A stretch of 61,645 bases of DNA. Origin: Lactobacillaceae bacterium (GTDB lineage Bacteria; Bacillota; Bacilli; Lactobacillales; Lactobacillaceae). The position numbers and the translations under genes were made by a program. The stretch covers positions 1 to 61,645 of the forward strand of contig JAITQG010000040.1 of the NCBI GenBank assembly GCA_031289015.1, written 5' to 3'. The notes under the pieces were generated by a model. That model did not search any database, had not been told where the DNA came from, and saw only the letters and a list, made by a program, of their open reading frames with translations. This document shows positions 17,378-26,583 of this stretch, in pieces (positions within the stretch are counted from its first letter, which is position 1; each line of letters begins with the position of its first letter).

Positions 17378-17492
17378 ATTGTATTAATAAATATATCCAT
17401 GATAAAACACATAAAATCACTTATAGCCAAGTGTCAACAAACTATGTATAATTTTGAGTAGGAATAACAAGTTGTACAAAGGGGGGATAAAC

Positions 17493-17834
17493 ATGGATAA
17501 GGTAGTAGAAAATCCGGATCGCTTGGGGATGATATTTACATTAGTCACTAATTTACACAACGACATTGGTAGTGTGCGTACGGAAATGGGACAAATTCGT
17601 ACCGAAATGGGACAAATGCGTAGTGAATTTACAGCGCTTCAAAAAGATGTACACACTGAAATTAATTCGATACGTAGTGATGTTAATTCGGTGCAAACAG
17701 AAGTTGTAAAATTACGCGAACATGTGGAAACATCCGAACGCAAGACAAAAACGTGGTGCACTTTGGGCGTTGCCATCCTAGGGTTGTTGATGATGGCGAT
17801 TTCCTTTTGGTTTCAGTTTTGTGCTGGACAATAA
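17493..17834 (+). CDS. Coiled-coil, tail-anchored membrane protein
   Basis: The product has 113 residues. Residues about 20-85 are a heptad-rich coiled coil with near repeats (IRTEMGQ, IRTEMGQ, MRSEF, then INSIRSDVNSVQTEV). A C-terminal membrane span (TLGVAILGLLMMAISFWFQF) with a short tail follows. The layout recalls XhlA-type phage proteins and small tail-anchored sensors, but no family is claimed. ATG 17493 is chosen because GGGGGGA lies in front; the upstream frame start lacks one. Own promoter and terminator are likely. Confidence 0.75.
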   Translation: MDKVVENPDRLGMIFTLVTNLHNDIGSVRTEMGQIRTEMGQMRSEFTALQKDVHTEINSIRSDVNSVQTEVVKLREHVETSERKTKTWCTLGVAILGLLMMAISFWFQFCAGQ

Positions 17835-17850
17835 ATTTTAAAGGTAGCAA

Positions 17851-17884
17851 AAAGAGCAAGCCACTAATCAGCTTGCTCTTTTAA
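17851..17884. terminator. Bidirectional terminator
   Basis: The stem AAAGAGCAAGC / GCTTGCTCTTT around CACTAATCA separates two convergent genes and has T or A runs on both sides. Confidence 0.85.
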
Positions 17885-17885
17885 A

Positions 17886-18026
17886 TTACTTTTCTTCGGT
17901 TACTTTCAAATCTTCAGCGGGTTTGTTGCCCAAAAATGAATCTTTGTTGTTGTCAGTCAAATCTGGTAAATCAAAGCCATCTAACACTTTTTCCAAATTG
18001 TCTTGGCGTTTTGTATGCAAAGCCAT
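17886..18026 (-). CDS. Small conserved-type protein, 46 residues
   Basis: A - strand ORF starts at ATG 18026 with an excellent AGGAGG ribosome site and stops at 17888-17886. The product is short and acidic, starting MALHTKRQDNLEKVLDGF. This KRxDxLEKxLxxF type of start is, as far as I recall, shared by a family of tiny Lactobacillales proteins of unknown function. It ends at the shared bidirectional terminator. Confidence 0.7.
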   Translation of the reverse strand: MALHTKRQDNLEKVLDGFDLPDLTDNNKDSFLGNKPAEDLKVTEEK

Positions 18027-18193
18027 GTGGTCGCCTCCTATCGCTATTTAACAATAATTATAGCATTATTTCACGAAAATAGATTATACAAAATAATGCA
18101 TAAAATACAAAAATTACAAATAATCTTGCATAAAATTACAAAAGTGCTAAACTATATTTATTGATTTAAAGTGAAGAGAGTAGGTAATTGGGT

Positions 18194-18928
18194 ATGATAA
18201 CATTAATGAAAATTGAAAATGTAACAAAAACATACGGTGAAAACCAAGTCCTCAAGGGGATTTCAAACCAAGTTGAAGAGGGAGAAGTGATTGCCATTTT
18301 GGGACCTTCTGGCTCAGGTAAGTCGACTTTCTTGCGCGCATTAAATATGCTAGAAGCCCCAACTTCGGGCTCAATTATTTTTGATGATCTAGATATGGTG
18401 ACGTTGAGTGAAACTGAATTGGACGTGGTTCGTGCGGAATTAGGCATGGTCTTTCAAAACTTTGAACTATTTCCAAACATAACCGTTATCGAAAATATCA
18501 AATTGGCACCGATTAAAGTTAAGGGTGAAACGGAAGCGGATGCTAACAAAACAGCCTTGGAGTTGTTGGATAAAGTTGGCTTGTCAGATAAGGCCGATGT
18601 TTATCCATCTTCATTATCTGGTGGCCAAAAGCAACGTGTGGCGATTGCGCGGGCGTTGGCCATGCATCCTAAAATGTTGTTGTTTGACGAACCAACTTCT
18701 GCTTTGGACCCTGAAATGGTTGGAGAAGTATTGAAGGTTATGCAAGACTTGGCTGAAGACGGCATGACCATGTTAGTCGTTACTCACGAAATGGGCTTTG
18801 CGCGTGAAGTTGCGACTAAGATTTGGTTTATGGATGCTGGTTATATCCAAGAAGAAGCTGAACCATCAGCGTTCTTTGATCACACCCAAACTGAGCGTGC
18901 CAAGGAGTTTTTGGCAAAGATGCTCTAA
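18194..18928 (+). CDS. Polar amino acid ABC transporter ATP-binding protein (GlnQ-like), orphan
   Basis: This 244-residue ATPase has Walker [11 protein letters not shown] (about residue 35), the Q-loop [13 protein letters not shown], signature [15 protein letters not shown], Walker [15 protein letters not shown] and the switch VTHEMGFA. These are typical of the GlnQ/HisP amino acid importer group. No permease or binding protein gene is next to it, so it must pair with subunits encoded elsewhere or have a special role. ATG 18194 is used; ATG 18206 (MKIENV) is an alternative. It is monocistronic, with a terminator after it. Confidence 0.85.
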   Translation: MITLMKIENVTKTYGENQVLKGISNQVEEGEVIAILGPSGSGKSTFLRALNMLEAPTSGSIIFDDLDMVTLSETELDVVRAELGMVFQNFELFPNITVIENIKLAPIKVKGETEADANKTALELLDKVGLSDKADVYPSSLSGGQKQRVAIARALAMHPKMLLFDEPTSALDPEMVGEVLKVMQDLAEDGMTMLVVTHEMGFAREVATKIWFMDAGYIQEEAEPSAFFDHTQTERAKEFLAKML

Positions 18929-18947
18929 ACAAAAGCATATATGCATT

Positions 18948-18986
18948 AAAGAAGGGAATGGGCAGGTTGACATTCCCTTCTTTTGT
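18948..18986 (+). terminator. Rho-independent terminator
   Basis: The stem AAAGAAGGGAATG / CATTCCCTTCTTT is followed by a short T run, 20 bases after the ABC ATPase stop. Confidence 0.85.
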
Positions 18987-19030
18987 TGTCTACACTTGCT
19001 TATAAGTAACTTAGGATCGGACTGGAATTT

Positions 19031-19540
19031 ATGAAACTATTAAAACAACAAAATTTTTGGCTAGTGATGGTGTTTGTCATCATGGGAATTTTGTTTTATT
19101 CGAGTAGCCAAACTTACACGCAACAAAGCCAAGTTAGTAACTTGCATGTCTGGTTAGCTGATGAACCTGGCAAAGCATTTTTTGCCGCACATACCTTTAA
19201 GTATGCTGGGATGTTAGAAAATGCCAGGTATAATTATTTTGGCTATATGGAATTTTTATTACGTAAAATGGCGCATTACAGTATTTATTTTGCGTTAGGC
19301 ATGAGTTGGTTCTTAGCTTTGAAAAACCGCATCAAGCAACCCATCTTGACGGCCTTTGTCGCATGGATGGCGGCGACTGGTTATGCCGGCATGGATGAAT
19401 TTCACCAATTGTTAACGAGTGAACGCACGCCTTTGATTCAAGACGTGATGTTGGACAGTGCGGGCGCTTTGACGGCGGTCAGCTTTGCGTTGCTAGTCGC
19501 TGGGATTATTTATTTGCGCCACCGCCGAGCAAAACGCTAA
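19031..19540 (+). CDS. VanZ family membrane protein
   Basis: This 169-residue protein has four membrane spans and the VanZ signature: the FLLRKMAHYSIYFALG region near residue 78 and MDEFHQLLTSERTPLIQDVMLDSAGA near 118. VanZ-like proteins are widespread in Firmicutes. Their role is only known for teicoplanin resistance in enterococci, so no resistance is inferred here. The ribosome site before ATG 19031 is weak (CTGGAATTT). Confidence 0.85.
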   Translation: MKLLKQQNFWLVMVFVIMGILFYSSSQTYTQQSQVSNLHVWLADEPGKAFFAAHTFKYAGMLENARYNYFGYMEFLLRKMAHYSIYFALGMSWFLALKNRIKQPILTAFVAWMAATGYAGMDEFHQLLTSERTPLIQDVMLDSAGALTAVSFALLVAGIIYLRHRRAKR

Positions 19541-19605
19541 GAATTTAAGGGAACACTTGTATAATAAAGATAACGAATTAAATTTGCATGAAGGGAGGCC
19601 ACAGC

Positions 19606-21399
19606 ATGGCATCAGCGCACATTGAACAAAAACTGGCTTTATTACCTGATTTACCAGGCTCGTATCAAATGAAAGATTTGAACGGTAAAATTATTTATGT
19701 CGGGAAAGCTAAAAATCTGAAGAATCGCGTGCGTTCGTATTTTAAAGGTGAACACTCGGGTAAAACGGCCCAATTAGTTGAAAATATCGCGGATTTTGAT
19801 TTTATCGTGACCAGTTCTGAAAAAGAATCGTTGCTGTTAGAAATCACGCTGATTCAAAAATATCAGCCGTACTACAATATTCGCTTGAAGCGGGGCACTG
19901 GTTATCCTTACATCAAAATTACTAATGAACGCGACCCTAAATTGGAATTGGCTAGCGATGTTAAAAAAGATGGTGCTCAGTATTTTGGTCCGTATCCAAA
20001 TGTGTATGCCGCACAAGAAACGCTGCATTTTTTGCAAAAAGTGTATCCACTGCGCCGTTGTAACGGTTATCAGGGTCGGCCATGTTTATATGCGAACATG
20101 GGGCAATGTTTGGGACCATGTTACCGTGAAGTACCGGTTGCTGAATACACGGCTCAAATTCATAAAATTCAACACTTTTTGGACGGCAATACTAAGGTCG
20201 TTAAAAAAGTCTTACATGAAAAAATGGATACTGCTGCGGACAATTTAGAATTTGAACGGGCGGCAGATTTACGTGATCAACTGCAATTTATCGAAGCGAC
20301 AGTTGAAAAACAAAAAATTATTTCCAAAGACGGCACCCCGCGCGATTTATTCAATTTTTATATGGATAAAGGTTGGTTGTCGGTGCAAGTCTTCTTTATT
20401 CGCCAAGCGCGCTTGATGAAACGAGAAAAGCGCACGTTTGCGATTGTTGATTCGGCCGAAGAAGAACTGACTTCGTTTATTCTGCAGTTTTATAATCGCA
20501 AAAATGCCGTGTTACCCAAAGAAATCTTGGTGCCTAAAGGGGTTGACGGTGCGATGATTAGTGAAGTCTTGCAAGTGCCGGTGCGGACGCCGCAACGTGG
20601 TGAGAAGCGCGATTTGATGGAGCTGGCTGAAAAAAATGCGCAGGTGGTCCTTGATGAAAAGTTTCGCTTGATGGAGATGAATGAATCTAAAACAAGTGGG
20701 GCGATGCAAGAAATTGCCGATGCGCTGAATATTCCGGTGATTCATCGAATTGAAGCGTTTGATCATTCGCACATTCAAGGTGAGGAAATGGTTTCAGCGT
20801 TGGTCGTCTTTGAAGATGGAATGCCTAACAAGAATCTGTATCGCAAGTACAAAATTAAGACGCTCGATCATGCTGATGAACGCGCTGCTACGATGGAAGT
20901 GGTGCGTCGGCGATATACGCGGTTGTTAAAAGAACATGCCCAGCTGCCGGATTTGGTGTTGATGGATGGCGGGATTATTCAGTTGAATGCTGCCCGTGAA
21001 GTTTTAGAAGATGAACTTGGCTTGCAGGTGCCAGTTGCGGCCATGGTTAAAAACGACCACCATAAAACGGCTGATTTACTGAAAGAAGAGGGTGAACCGC
21101 ACGTTAATTTGGATGCAAAGTCACAAGGGTTCTTCTTGTTGCAACGGATTCAAGATGAGGTCCACCGCTTTGCCATCACGTTCCACCGAAATTTGCGGTC
21201 GAAGAATTCATTGGCCTCAAAGCTGGATGAAATCGCGGGCATTGGACCGAAAACGCGGCAAAAATTAATGGCCAAGTTTGGCTCGTTAAATAAAATTGCG
21301 GCCGCTTCTGATGAAGAATTGCATAGTGTCGGCGTGTCTAAAAAAGTCGCGCAAACGCTCAAAATATCACTAAATGCATTAAAAGATACTGAAAACTAA
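19606..21399 (+). CDS. uvrC: Excinuclease ABC subunit C (UvrC)
   Basis: This 597-residue nuclease makes both cuts in nucleotide excision repair with UvrAB. The order is a GIY-YIG domain (residues about 10-95, PGSYQMKDLNGKIIYVGKAK), a Cys region (CNGYQGRPCLYANMGQCLGPC), and a UVR motif (DNLEFERAADLRDQL, near 205). An RNase H-like domain (IEAFDHSHIQGEEMV, VLMDGG) and a C-terminal helix-hairpin-helix pair (IAGIGPKTRQKLMAKFG) follow. ATG 19606 has GGGAGG ahead; the in-frame ATG at 19588 has none. Confidence 0.97.
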   Translation: MASAHIEQKLALLPDLPGSYQMKDLNGKIIYVGKAKNLKNRVRSYFKGEHSGKTAQLVENIADFDFIVTSSEKESLLLEITLIQKYQPYYNIRLKRGTGYPYIKITNERDPKLELASDVKKDGAQYFGPYPNVYAAQETLHFLQKVYPLRRCNGYQGRPCLYANMGQCLGPCYREVPVAEYTAQIHKIQHFLDGNTKVVKKVLHEKMDTAADNLEFERAADLRDQLQFIEATVEKQKIISKDGTPRDLFNFYMDKGWLSVQVFFIRQARLMKREKRTFAIVDSAEEELTSFILQFYNRKNAVLPKEILVPKGVDGAMISEVLQVPVRTPQRGEKRDLMELAEKNAQVVLDEKFRLMEMNESKTSGAMQEIADALNIPVIHRIEAFDHSHIQGEEMVSALVVFEDGMPNKNLYRKYKIKTLDHADERAATMEVVRRRYTRLLKEHAQLPDLVLMDGGIIQLNAAREVLEDELGLQVPVAAMVKNDHHKTADLLKEEGEPHVNLDAKSQGFFLLQRIQDEVHRFAITFHRNLRSKNSLASKLDEIAGIGPKTRQKLMAKFGSLNKIAAASDEELHSVGVSKKVAQTLKISLNALKDTEN

Positions 21400-21518
21400 C
21401 ACTTTTAGCGCGAAATACGTTACAATAGATAAGTTAAAATTTCGCAACAAGCAGGGTCTGTGGACGACTGTGCTTCCAGACAACTAGCTAGTTTAAAAAG
21501 CGGAAAGGTGGTTTAACG

Positions 21519-22829
21519 ATGGCATTCGTTGACCAAGTTAAAGTTTATGTAAAAGGCGGAAAAGGTGGCGATGGCGCTGTCTCATTCCGACATGAAAAAT
21601 ATATTAATATGGGAGGCCCATTTGGTGGCGACGGTGGCCGTGGTGGCGACGTTGTTTTGCAAGTCGATGAAGGTTTGCGGACACTGATGGACTTCCGCTA
21701 TCGCCAACATTTCAAGGCCAATGGTGGCGGTAATGGGGCAACTAAGGCGATGACTGGGGCTTCGGCTTCAAACATGGTCATTAAAGTTCCAGAAGGTACC
21801 ACCGTAACTGACGCTGATACTGGCGAGATTTTGGGTGATTTGATTGGCAATGGCGATAAGTTGGTTGTGGCGGCTGGTGGTCGTGGTGGCCGTGGAAATA
21901 TCCGCTTTGCCTCATCAAAGAATCCAGCACCAGAAATCGCTGAAAACGGTGAACCTGGAATCGAACGCAACATCACCCTTGAATTAAAAGTCTTGGCTGA
22001 CGTTGGTTTGGTTGGGTTCCCATCAGTTGGAAAGTCGACTTTGTTGTCAGTTGTGACGGCTGCCAAGCCAAAAATCGCGGAATATCACTTTACCACGTTG
22101 GTCCCTAACTTAGGGATGGTGCGGTTGGATGATGGTCGTGACTTTGTAATGGCTGATTTGCCGGGGTTGATTGAAGGGGCTTCTGAAGGCGTTGGCTTGG
22201 GGATTCAATTCCTCCGTCACGTTGAACGCACCAGGGTCATCTTGCATTTGATTGATATGAGTGGCGTGGATCCTGAAGAAGATCCATACGAAAACTACTT
22301 GAAGATTAATCAAGAATTGGCCGAATACGACCCAGCTTTGTTGGATCGACCACAAATTATCGTGCCAACTAAGATGGATATGCCGGATGCAGCTGAAACT
22401 TTGGCAACATTTAAGGAAAAGCTTGCTGCTGATCCAAATGTTCCTGAAGACACATCAATTATGCCAATTTCATCATTGACGCGTGATGGTTTGCAACCTT
22501 TGATGCAAGCAACCGCCGCCTTGTTGGATGAGACACCACACTTTATTCCTAAGGGGATGGAAGTGGTGGAAGACGAGACCGCTTTGTACGAATTCACTGA
22601 AGACGAAACACCATTTAGCATCAAAAAGGATGACGATGGCGCATGGCGTTTGGAAGGTGATAAGTTGGAGACGCTCTTCTTGCGGACGAATACTGCCTTT
22701 ACTGAGTCATTGATGCGCTTTGCCCGCCAATTACGGACAATGGGTGTCGACCAAGCCTTGCGTGATGCAGGAGCTGTGAACGGTGACACAGTTCGAATCC
22801 TTGATTTTGAATTTGAATTTGAAGATTAA
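21519..22829 (+). CDS. obgE: GTPase ObgE/CgtA
   Basis: This 436-residue ribosome-associated GTPase acts in 50S assembly and the stringent response. It has the Gly-rich Obg fold (residues 1-158, with GGxGGDGxxSF repeats) and a G domain (GFPSVGKST near 166, [12 protein letters not shown]). The G4 motif is TKMD, and a C-terminal OCT domain occupies the last 90 residues or so. GAAAGGTGG precedes the start. A TACAAT -10 near 21421 suggests its own promoter after uvrC. Confidence 0.97.
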   Translation: MAFVDQVKVYVKGGKGGDGAVSFRHEKYINMGGPFGGDGGRGGDVVLQVDEGLRTLMDFRYRQHFKANGGGNGATKAMTGASASNMVIKVPEGTTVTDADTGEILGDLIGNGDKLVVAAGGRGGRGNIRFASSKNPAPEIAENGEPGIERNITLELKVLADVGLVGFPSVGKSTLLSVVTAAKPKIAEYHFTTLVPNLGMVRLDDGRDFVMADLPGLIEGASEGVGLGIQFLRHVERTRVILHLIDMSGVDPEEDPYENYLKINQELAEYDPALLDRPQIIVPTKMDMPDAAETLATFKEKLAADPNVPEDTSIMPISSLTRDGLQPLMQATAALLDETPHFIPKGMEVVEDETALYEFTEDETPFSIKKDDDGAWRLEGDKLETLFLRTNTAFTESLMRFARQLRTMGVDQALRDAGAVNGDTVRILDFEFEFED

Positions 22830-22837
22830 TATATCAA

Positions 22838-22873
22838 AAGTCCATTTCGCATTTGTGAGAATGGGCTTTTTAG
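22838..22873 (+). terminator. Rho-independent terminator
   Basis: The stem AAGTCCATT / AATGGGCTT (with G-U pairs) is followed by TTTTT, directly after obgE. Confidence 0.7.
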
Positions 22874-22917
22874 TTGATAATGAAAGATAACGAGACATAT
22901 AAACGAGGATCGAGCAG

Positions 22918-23589
22918 ATGACAGCAGACTACATCACCATTGCACAACCTGAATTCAGCTATGAACAGGTGATAAAAAAATCGCGCTTTATTGTGAGTTT
23001 GAAACGGGTCACTACCGAAGCAGCGGCACGTGAATTTATTGAGCAGGTGACTAAAGCAAATCGCAAAGCTAATCACAACGTTTGGACCTACATGCTGGGT
23101 GATCAAAATGAAATTCAACGTTATTCAGACGATGGGGAGCCGTCTGGGACCGCTGGCGTGCCGATGCTAGAAGTCATGAAGAATAACAACTTGCATGACG
23201 TGGTGGCCGTACAGACGCGTTATTTTGGTGGGATTAAACTTGGCGCAGGGGGCTTAATTCGCGCGTATGCGGGCACAATGGCTGAAGCTGTGGCTGAAGT
23301 CGGCCTGGTGCAACGTATTGAACGGCGAAAAGTCGAGTTAGTGATTGAGTACGGCCAATTTGAATCTTTGAAGTACTGGTTGGAGGCACACGAATATACC
23401 TTGTTAGACATGCAATATGATGCACAAGTGACAGTGATTGTGCCAGTTGATTCGGATGCTTTGGCTGAATTTAGTGCCGAGGTGACGGATCAATTGCAAG
23501 GAAAGGTTCAGTTGACAATTGGGGATATCGACCTCTTTGAGTTGCCATATGACAAAGAAGTTACAGCCAAGACAAATTCGTTAAAATAA
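22918..23589 (+). CDS. YigZ/IMPACT family protein
   Basis: This 223-residue protein has the UPF0029 (IMPACT) N-terminal domain: KKSRFIVSLKRV near 20, NHNVWTYMLGD, SDDGEPSGTAGVPML near 75 and YFGGIKLGAGGLIRAY near 105. A C-terminal DUF1949 domain follows. The role in bacteria is not settled; eukaryotic IMPACT acts on translation control. AGGATCGAGCAG precedes the start and a terminator follows. Confidence 0.9.
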   Translation: MTADYITIAQPEFSYEQVIKKSRFIVSLKRVTTEAAAREFIEQVTKANRKANHNVWTYMLGDQNEIQRYSDDGEPSGTAGVPMLEVMKNNNLHDVVAVQTRYFGGIKLGAGGLIRAYAGTMAEAVAEVGLVQRIERRKVELVIEYGQFESLKYWLEAHEYTLLDMQYDAQVTVIVPVDSDALAEFSAEVTDQLQGKVQLTIGDIDLFELPYDKEVTAKTNSLK

Positions 23590-23596
23590 GGAATGA

Positions 23597-23628
23597 GCGC
23601 GCTTTCAATTATAAAAGCGCGTTTTTCT
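23597..23628 (+). terminator. Rho-independent terminator
   Basis: The stem CGCGCTTT / AAAGCGCG around an A/T loop is followed by TTTTTC. Confidence 0.85.
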
Positions 23629-23642
23629 TAGGAATTTATTAT

Positions 23643-23670
23643 TTGAATTTTTTGTGAACGCTACTATAAT
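23643..23670 (+). promoter_or_regulatory. Promoter upstream of the TM2 gene
   Basis: A TTGAAT -35 (23643-23648) and a perfect TATAAT -10 (23665-23670) are separated by 16 bases. They lie about 80 bases before the TM2-domain gene. Confidence 0.6.
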
Positions 23671-23751
23671 TAGTATTGATTATTAAAGCTGTGTTACAGT
23701 TTTGATAAATAAGGGACCGCAAAAATGGTCAAAAAGGATAGGATAAGCTAA

Positions 23752-24207
23752 ATGAGTTTAGTTGTGAAAAAAGTCGAAGCGGAAACAAAGACAGTGTTCT
23801 TCGTTGAAAATGGTGTGATTGATTCTGCACCATTTGATAATTTTCTTGAATTACCAAAAGTTAATGACACAATCGAACTAGTCCCTGCTAGAGACGGGTC
23901 TAGTAAATATGTTGTTGCAGAAGATGAGCCTGCTAGTGTGAATACGGTCTATGTGACTAATAAGAGCAAGTTAGCTGCTGGACTATTAGGGATTTTCTTG
24001 GGATCATTGGGCATTCATAATTTCTATTTAGGTAAGACTGGTAAGGCTGTTACCCAATTGTTGTTCTCTACAATTGGTTGGATTACGTTTGGTATTTTGC
24101 CTGCCATCGCCGGTATTTGGGGATTCATTGAAGGTATCTTAATTTTGGTTTCAACCCCAGGTAGTGACTGGCACCAAGATGCTAGAGGAAACGAATTGCA
24201 AGATTAA
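23752..24207 (+). CDS. TM2 domain-containing membrane protein
   Basis: This 151-residue protein has a soluble N-terminal half (about 70 residues) followed by a TM2 domain. The segment NKSKLAAGLLGIFLGSLGIHNFYLGKTGKAVTQLL is the conserved first span with its HxFYLG turn, and a second span pair runs to about residue 135. TM2 proteins are common in Firmicutes with no fixed function. The following small membrane and LysM genes make this a small envelope-related group, though a terminator separates it. Confidence 0.88.
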   Translation: MSLVVKKVEAETKTVFFVENGVIDSAPFDNFLELPKVNDTIELVPARDGSSKYVVAEDEPASVNTVYVTNKSKLAAGLLGIFLGSLGIHNFYLGKTGKAVTQLLFSTIGWITFGILPAIAGIWGFIEGILILVSTPGSDWHQDARGNELQD

Positions 24208-24221
24208 TTAAGTCTTACAAC

Positions 24222-24248
24222 GAGCTGTTCATTGGACAGTTCTTTTTG
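24222..24248 (+). terminator. Rho-independent terminator
   Basis: GAGCTGT pairs with ACAGTTC and is followed by TTTTTG, 15 bases after the TM2 gene. Confidence 0.75.
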
Positions 24249-24312
24249 TTGCGTGGCTTACTGAATGAAGTGAGCTTTTAATTTGAGAATATAGTAAATG
24301 GGGTTAAGAAAA

Positions 24313-24570
24313 ATGACAGATATTTTAAACATGGGTATTGGTGTAGCTTTGATTATAGTAATTTTATTCTTGATTTGGGCATTAATTATTGGCTTAATTG
24401 GTCAATGGATTGGATCGCAAAAAGGTAATGGTAGCTTTGGTTTTTGGCTGAGCTTTGTATTAACGTTGATTTTCCCGGTTTTGGGTGTGGCGATTGGGTA
24501 CATTGTGATTGCCTTACAACCAGATAACCGTGAATTCATTGAAGTTGAAGATTATAGTGCTAAACATTAA
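24313..24570 (+). CDS. Small membrane protein, about 85 residues
   Basis: There are two membrane spans (GVALIIVILFLIWALIIGLI and FGFWLSFVLTLIFPVLGVAIGYI) with a short Asp/Glu-rich tail. The family was not recognised. The start is uncertain: ATG 24313 follows GGGGTTAAG, and ATG 24298 would add five residues but lacks a ribosome site. It is followed 17 bases later by the LysM gene, so the two may be co-transcribed. Confidence 0.7.
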   Translation: MTDILNMGIGVALIIVILFLIWALIIGLIGQWIGSQKGNGSFGFWLSFVLTLIFPVLGVAIGYIVIALQPDNREFIEVEDYSAKH

Positions 24571-24587
24571 TGTGAGAGGATAAAGCA

Positions 24588-25079
24588 GTGAATACGAAAC
24601 ATACGGGCATTTTGATTGGAACGATAATCATCTTGATTGTTATTTTATTTGTGACAACTGGCGTGGTAGTGGCGTCAGGTATCCACCAAGCAGAAGTGAT
24701 GCAAAAGCAGGCCATTGCAGCAGCGAGTAGTGAAGAAAGTCGCGACGATGCTTCAATCGCTAAGGAAAGTGCGGCAGAGAGTCGATCAGAGTCGCGCGAA
24801 GAATCAAAGTATGACAGTGAATTAACCGCTGATGAAAACGATTTTGACACTAGTGACGATGATTATTATTCAGATAGTGATACTGAGGATAGTGTTGATA
24901 ATAATTACTCAGATGACAGTGATGCCGATGATGATACGTCTACAGTTGTAGTTACACAAGGACAAACACTATATAGTATTGCCAATGCTAATGGATTAAC
25001 GCAGTCTCAGTTAGAGGCCTTGAATCCTGGAGTTACAGCCGACACTCTACATGCAGGGCAAATCCTGAATATTAAGTAA
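24588..25079 (+). CDS. Membrane-anchored LysM domain protein
   Basis: The 163-residue protein has an N-terminal membrane anchor or signal (GILIGTIIILIVILFVTTGVVVA). A long low-complexity linker of Ser, Glu and Asp follows (residues about 45-115). A C-terminal LysM domain of about 45 residues (VTQGQTLYSIANANGLTQ, ending AGQILNIK) binds peptidoglycan. It should sit at the outer face of the membrane with LysM in the wall. No catalytic domain is attached. GAGAGGATAAAGC lies before the start. Confidence 0.88.
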   Translation: MNTKHTGILIGTIIILIVILFVTTGVVVASGIHQAEVMQKQAIAAASSEESRDDASIAKESAAESRSESREESKYDSELTADENDFDTSDDDYYSDSDTEDSVDNNYSDDSDADDDTSTVVVTQGQTLYSIANANGLTQSQLEALNPGVTADTLHAGQILNIK

Positions 25080-25153
25080 TGAAGGATTAGATTGAAATTC
25101 GTGTCATTTAACTAAATGCCCATTTTGCAACAATCTTTTTGGAGAAAGTAAAA

Positions 25154-26416
25154 ATGTTTACAAGAATAACAAAAGTAGTTATAGCTGTGATTGTAGGCTT
25201 AGTAGTCGTAGCTGTTGGGGTGACAGTTATATTTAGCCAAGGTCAAAGTGCTAAATCACATCATAAACAAGTATCTGCTAGTCAGCATTCAAGTGACAAA
25301 CCTAACAATGCTAACATGGCTGGGAAATACTACACAACCTCAGGGGATATTGCGACTCTAAAAAAGACTGATGACCATTGGATAATTTACTATTCCACCC
25401 CAGATGGCAATGAGACAGCTACCTTTAAAACTAAATGGGTAAAAACAAATAAGCATGTTCAATCTAAAACGCCAATGGATAAATCGGATGGATATTCAGG
25501 TTTTAATGTGATTGTAGATTACTTTAAACCAACGAAAATTGAAATAACCATGACCGATGGTGATGTTGATCATGAAATGGTGTTCACGAAACAAAAGCAA
25601 ACAAGCTATGATGTTGTATTGCAAGGAGATTTAACTCCATTCATGGGACAGTTTTCAGATGATGATTTCAATAAAACTGTGGCTCAATCCGGTTTCACTT
25701 ATGGTGGATATGAGCCAGAAGATTTTTATAATAATATGACAACTTTATTCCCGACCATTAAAAAACATGGATTTTGGAGCGGAGGGATACACGCTAACTT
25801 TGAAATTAAGGCATCAGATATGCCAACTAAAATTGATGGATATTATAAAGTTAATGTGTATGGTACTAATTCAGTGGCAAATAACGCAGAGCAAACATTC
25901 TATTTGGTTCCACCCAAAGTGAAGGGACCAGATGGTAAAATTAGCAATGAAAAACGCGTCTTTGAAAAATATGCTGATGGTGAAAAACACCAATTAATTT
26001 ACCAAAAAGCCAATTGGTGGAAAAAATACCAATCCAAAGATTTAGATCTTGATATTTCGGCGATTAATAACGGGGATTTCACAACAATTGTCGGTACTTG
26101 GAAGAACGGTAATAATCAAACACTCGTTATTCAGGCCGATGGAACAACGACTATGATGTCCGATGGAGCAGGTACACTCGCTAAAATAAATGCAGTTAAA
26201 GATTCTGATAAGACTAGTAAGGTACCATATGCTGCATTAACGCCAATTGTTTCTAAATCTGTTGTGGGTGCACCTGGTATAGGGGCGTTAGGGTTATTCA
26301 AGATTGGATTTAGAAACCCTGATGGCGATCAATCTGATGCCACTAGACCACGATTAATTGTTACACAACAAAGCGAGGATTATCCAGCCAAATACTATTA
26401 TTATCGTGTCAATTAA
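25154..26416 (+). CDS. Membrane-anchored extracellular protein of unknown function
   Basis: This 420-residue protein has an N-terminal signal anchor (ITKVVIAVIVGLVVVAVGVTVIF), then a Ser/His/Lys linker and a large extracellular part rich in Lys, Asp and Tyr. The extracellular part has lipocalin-like beta pieces (GKYYTTSGDIATLKKTDDHW; later TIVGTWKNGNNQTLVIQADG). The two GxW/GTW beta starts suggest two related small beta domains. There is no sorting motif and no lipobox. ATG 25154 follows TGGAGAAAG. The family was not recognised. Confidence 0.75.
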   Translation: MFTRITKVVIAVIVGLVVVAVGVTVIFSQGQSAKSHHKQVSASQHSSDKPNNANMAGKYYTTSGDIATLKKTDDHWIIYYSTPDGNETATFKTKWVKTNKHVQSKTPMDKSDGYSGFNVIVDYFKPTKIEITMTDGDVDHEMVFTKQKQTSYDVVLQGDLTPFMGQFSDDDFNKTVAQSGFTYGGYEPEDFYNNMTTLFPTIKKHGFWSGGIHANFEIKASDMPTKIDGYYKVNVYGTNSVANNAEQTFYLVPPKVKGPDGKISNEKRVFEKYADGEKHQLIYQKANWWKKYQSKDLDLDISAINNGDFTTIVGTWKNGNNQTLVIQADGTTTMMSDGAGTLAKINAVKDSDKTSKVPYAALTPIVSKSVVGAPGIGALGLFKIGFRNPDGDQSDATRPRLIVTQQSEDYPAKYYYYRVN

Positions 26417-26498
26417 TTGTTAAATCATCAGTGTTACTGTGTACAAAGCATGTTTAATAGTAGATTGACCTACGTTTTTAAAGATGATTCATCCAAAA

Positions 26499-26527
26499 GA
26501 ATTGCCAGAAATGAGCAGTTCTTTTTA
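26499..26527 (+). terminator. Rho-independent terminator
   Basis: GAATTGC pairs with GCAGTTC across a nine-base loop and is followed by TTTTT. Confidence 0.65.
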
Positions 26528-26583
26528 CTTATCAAATAAAAGAGAGTACACTAATTTGTTAGATAAACTTACAAAGAAAGAAG

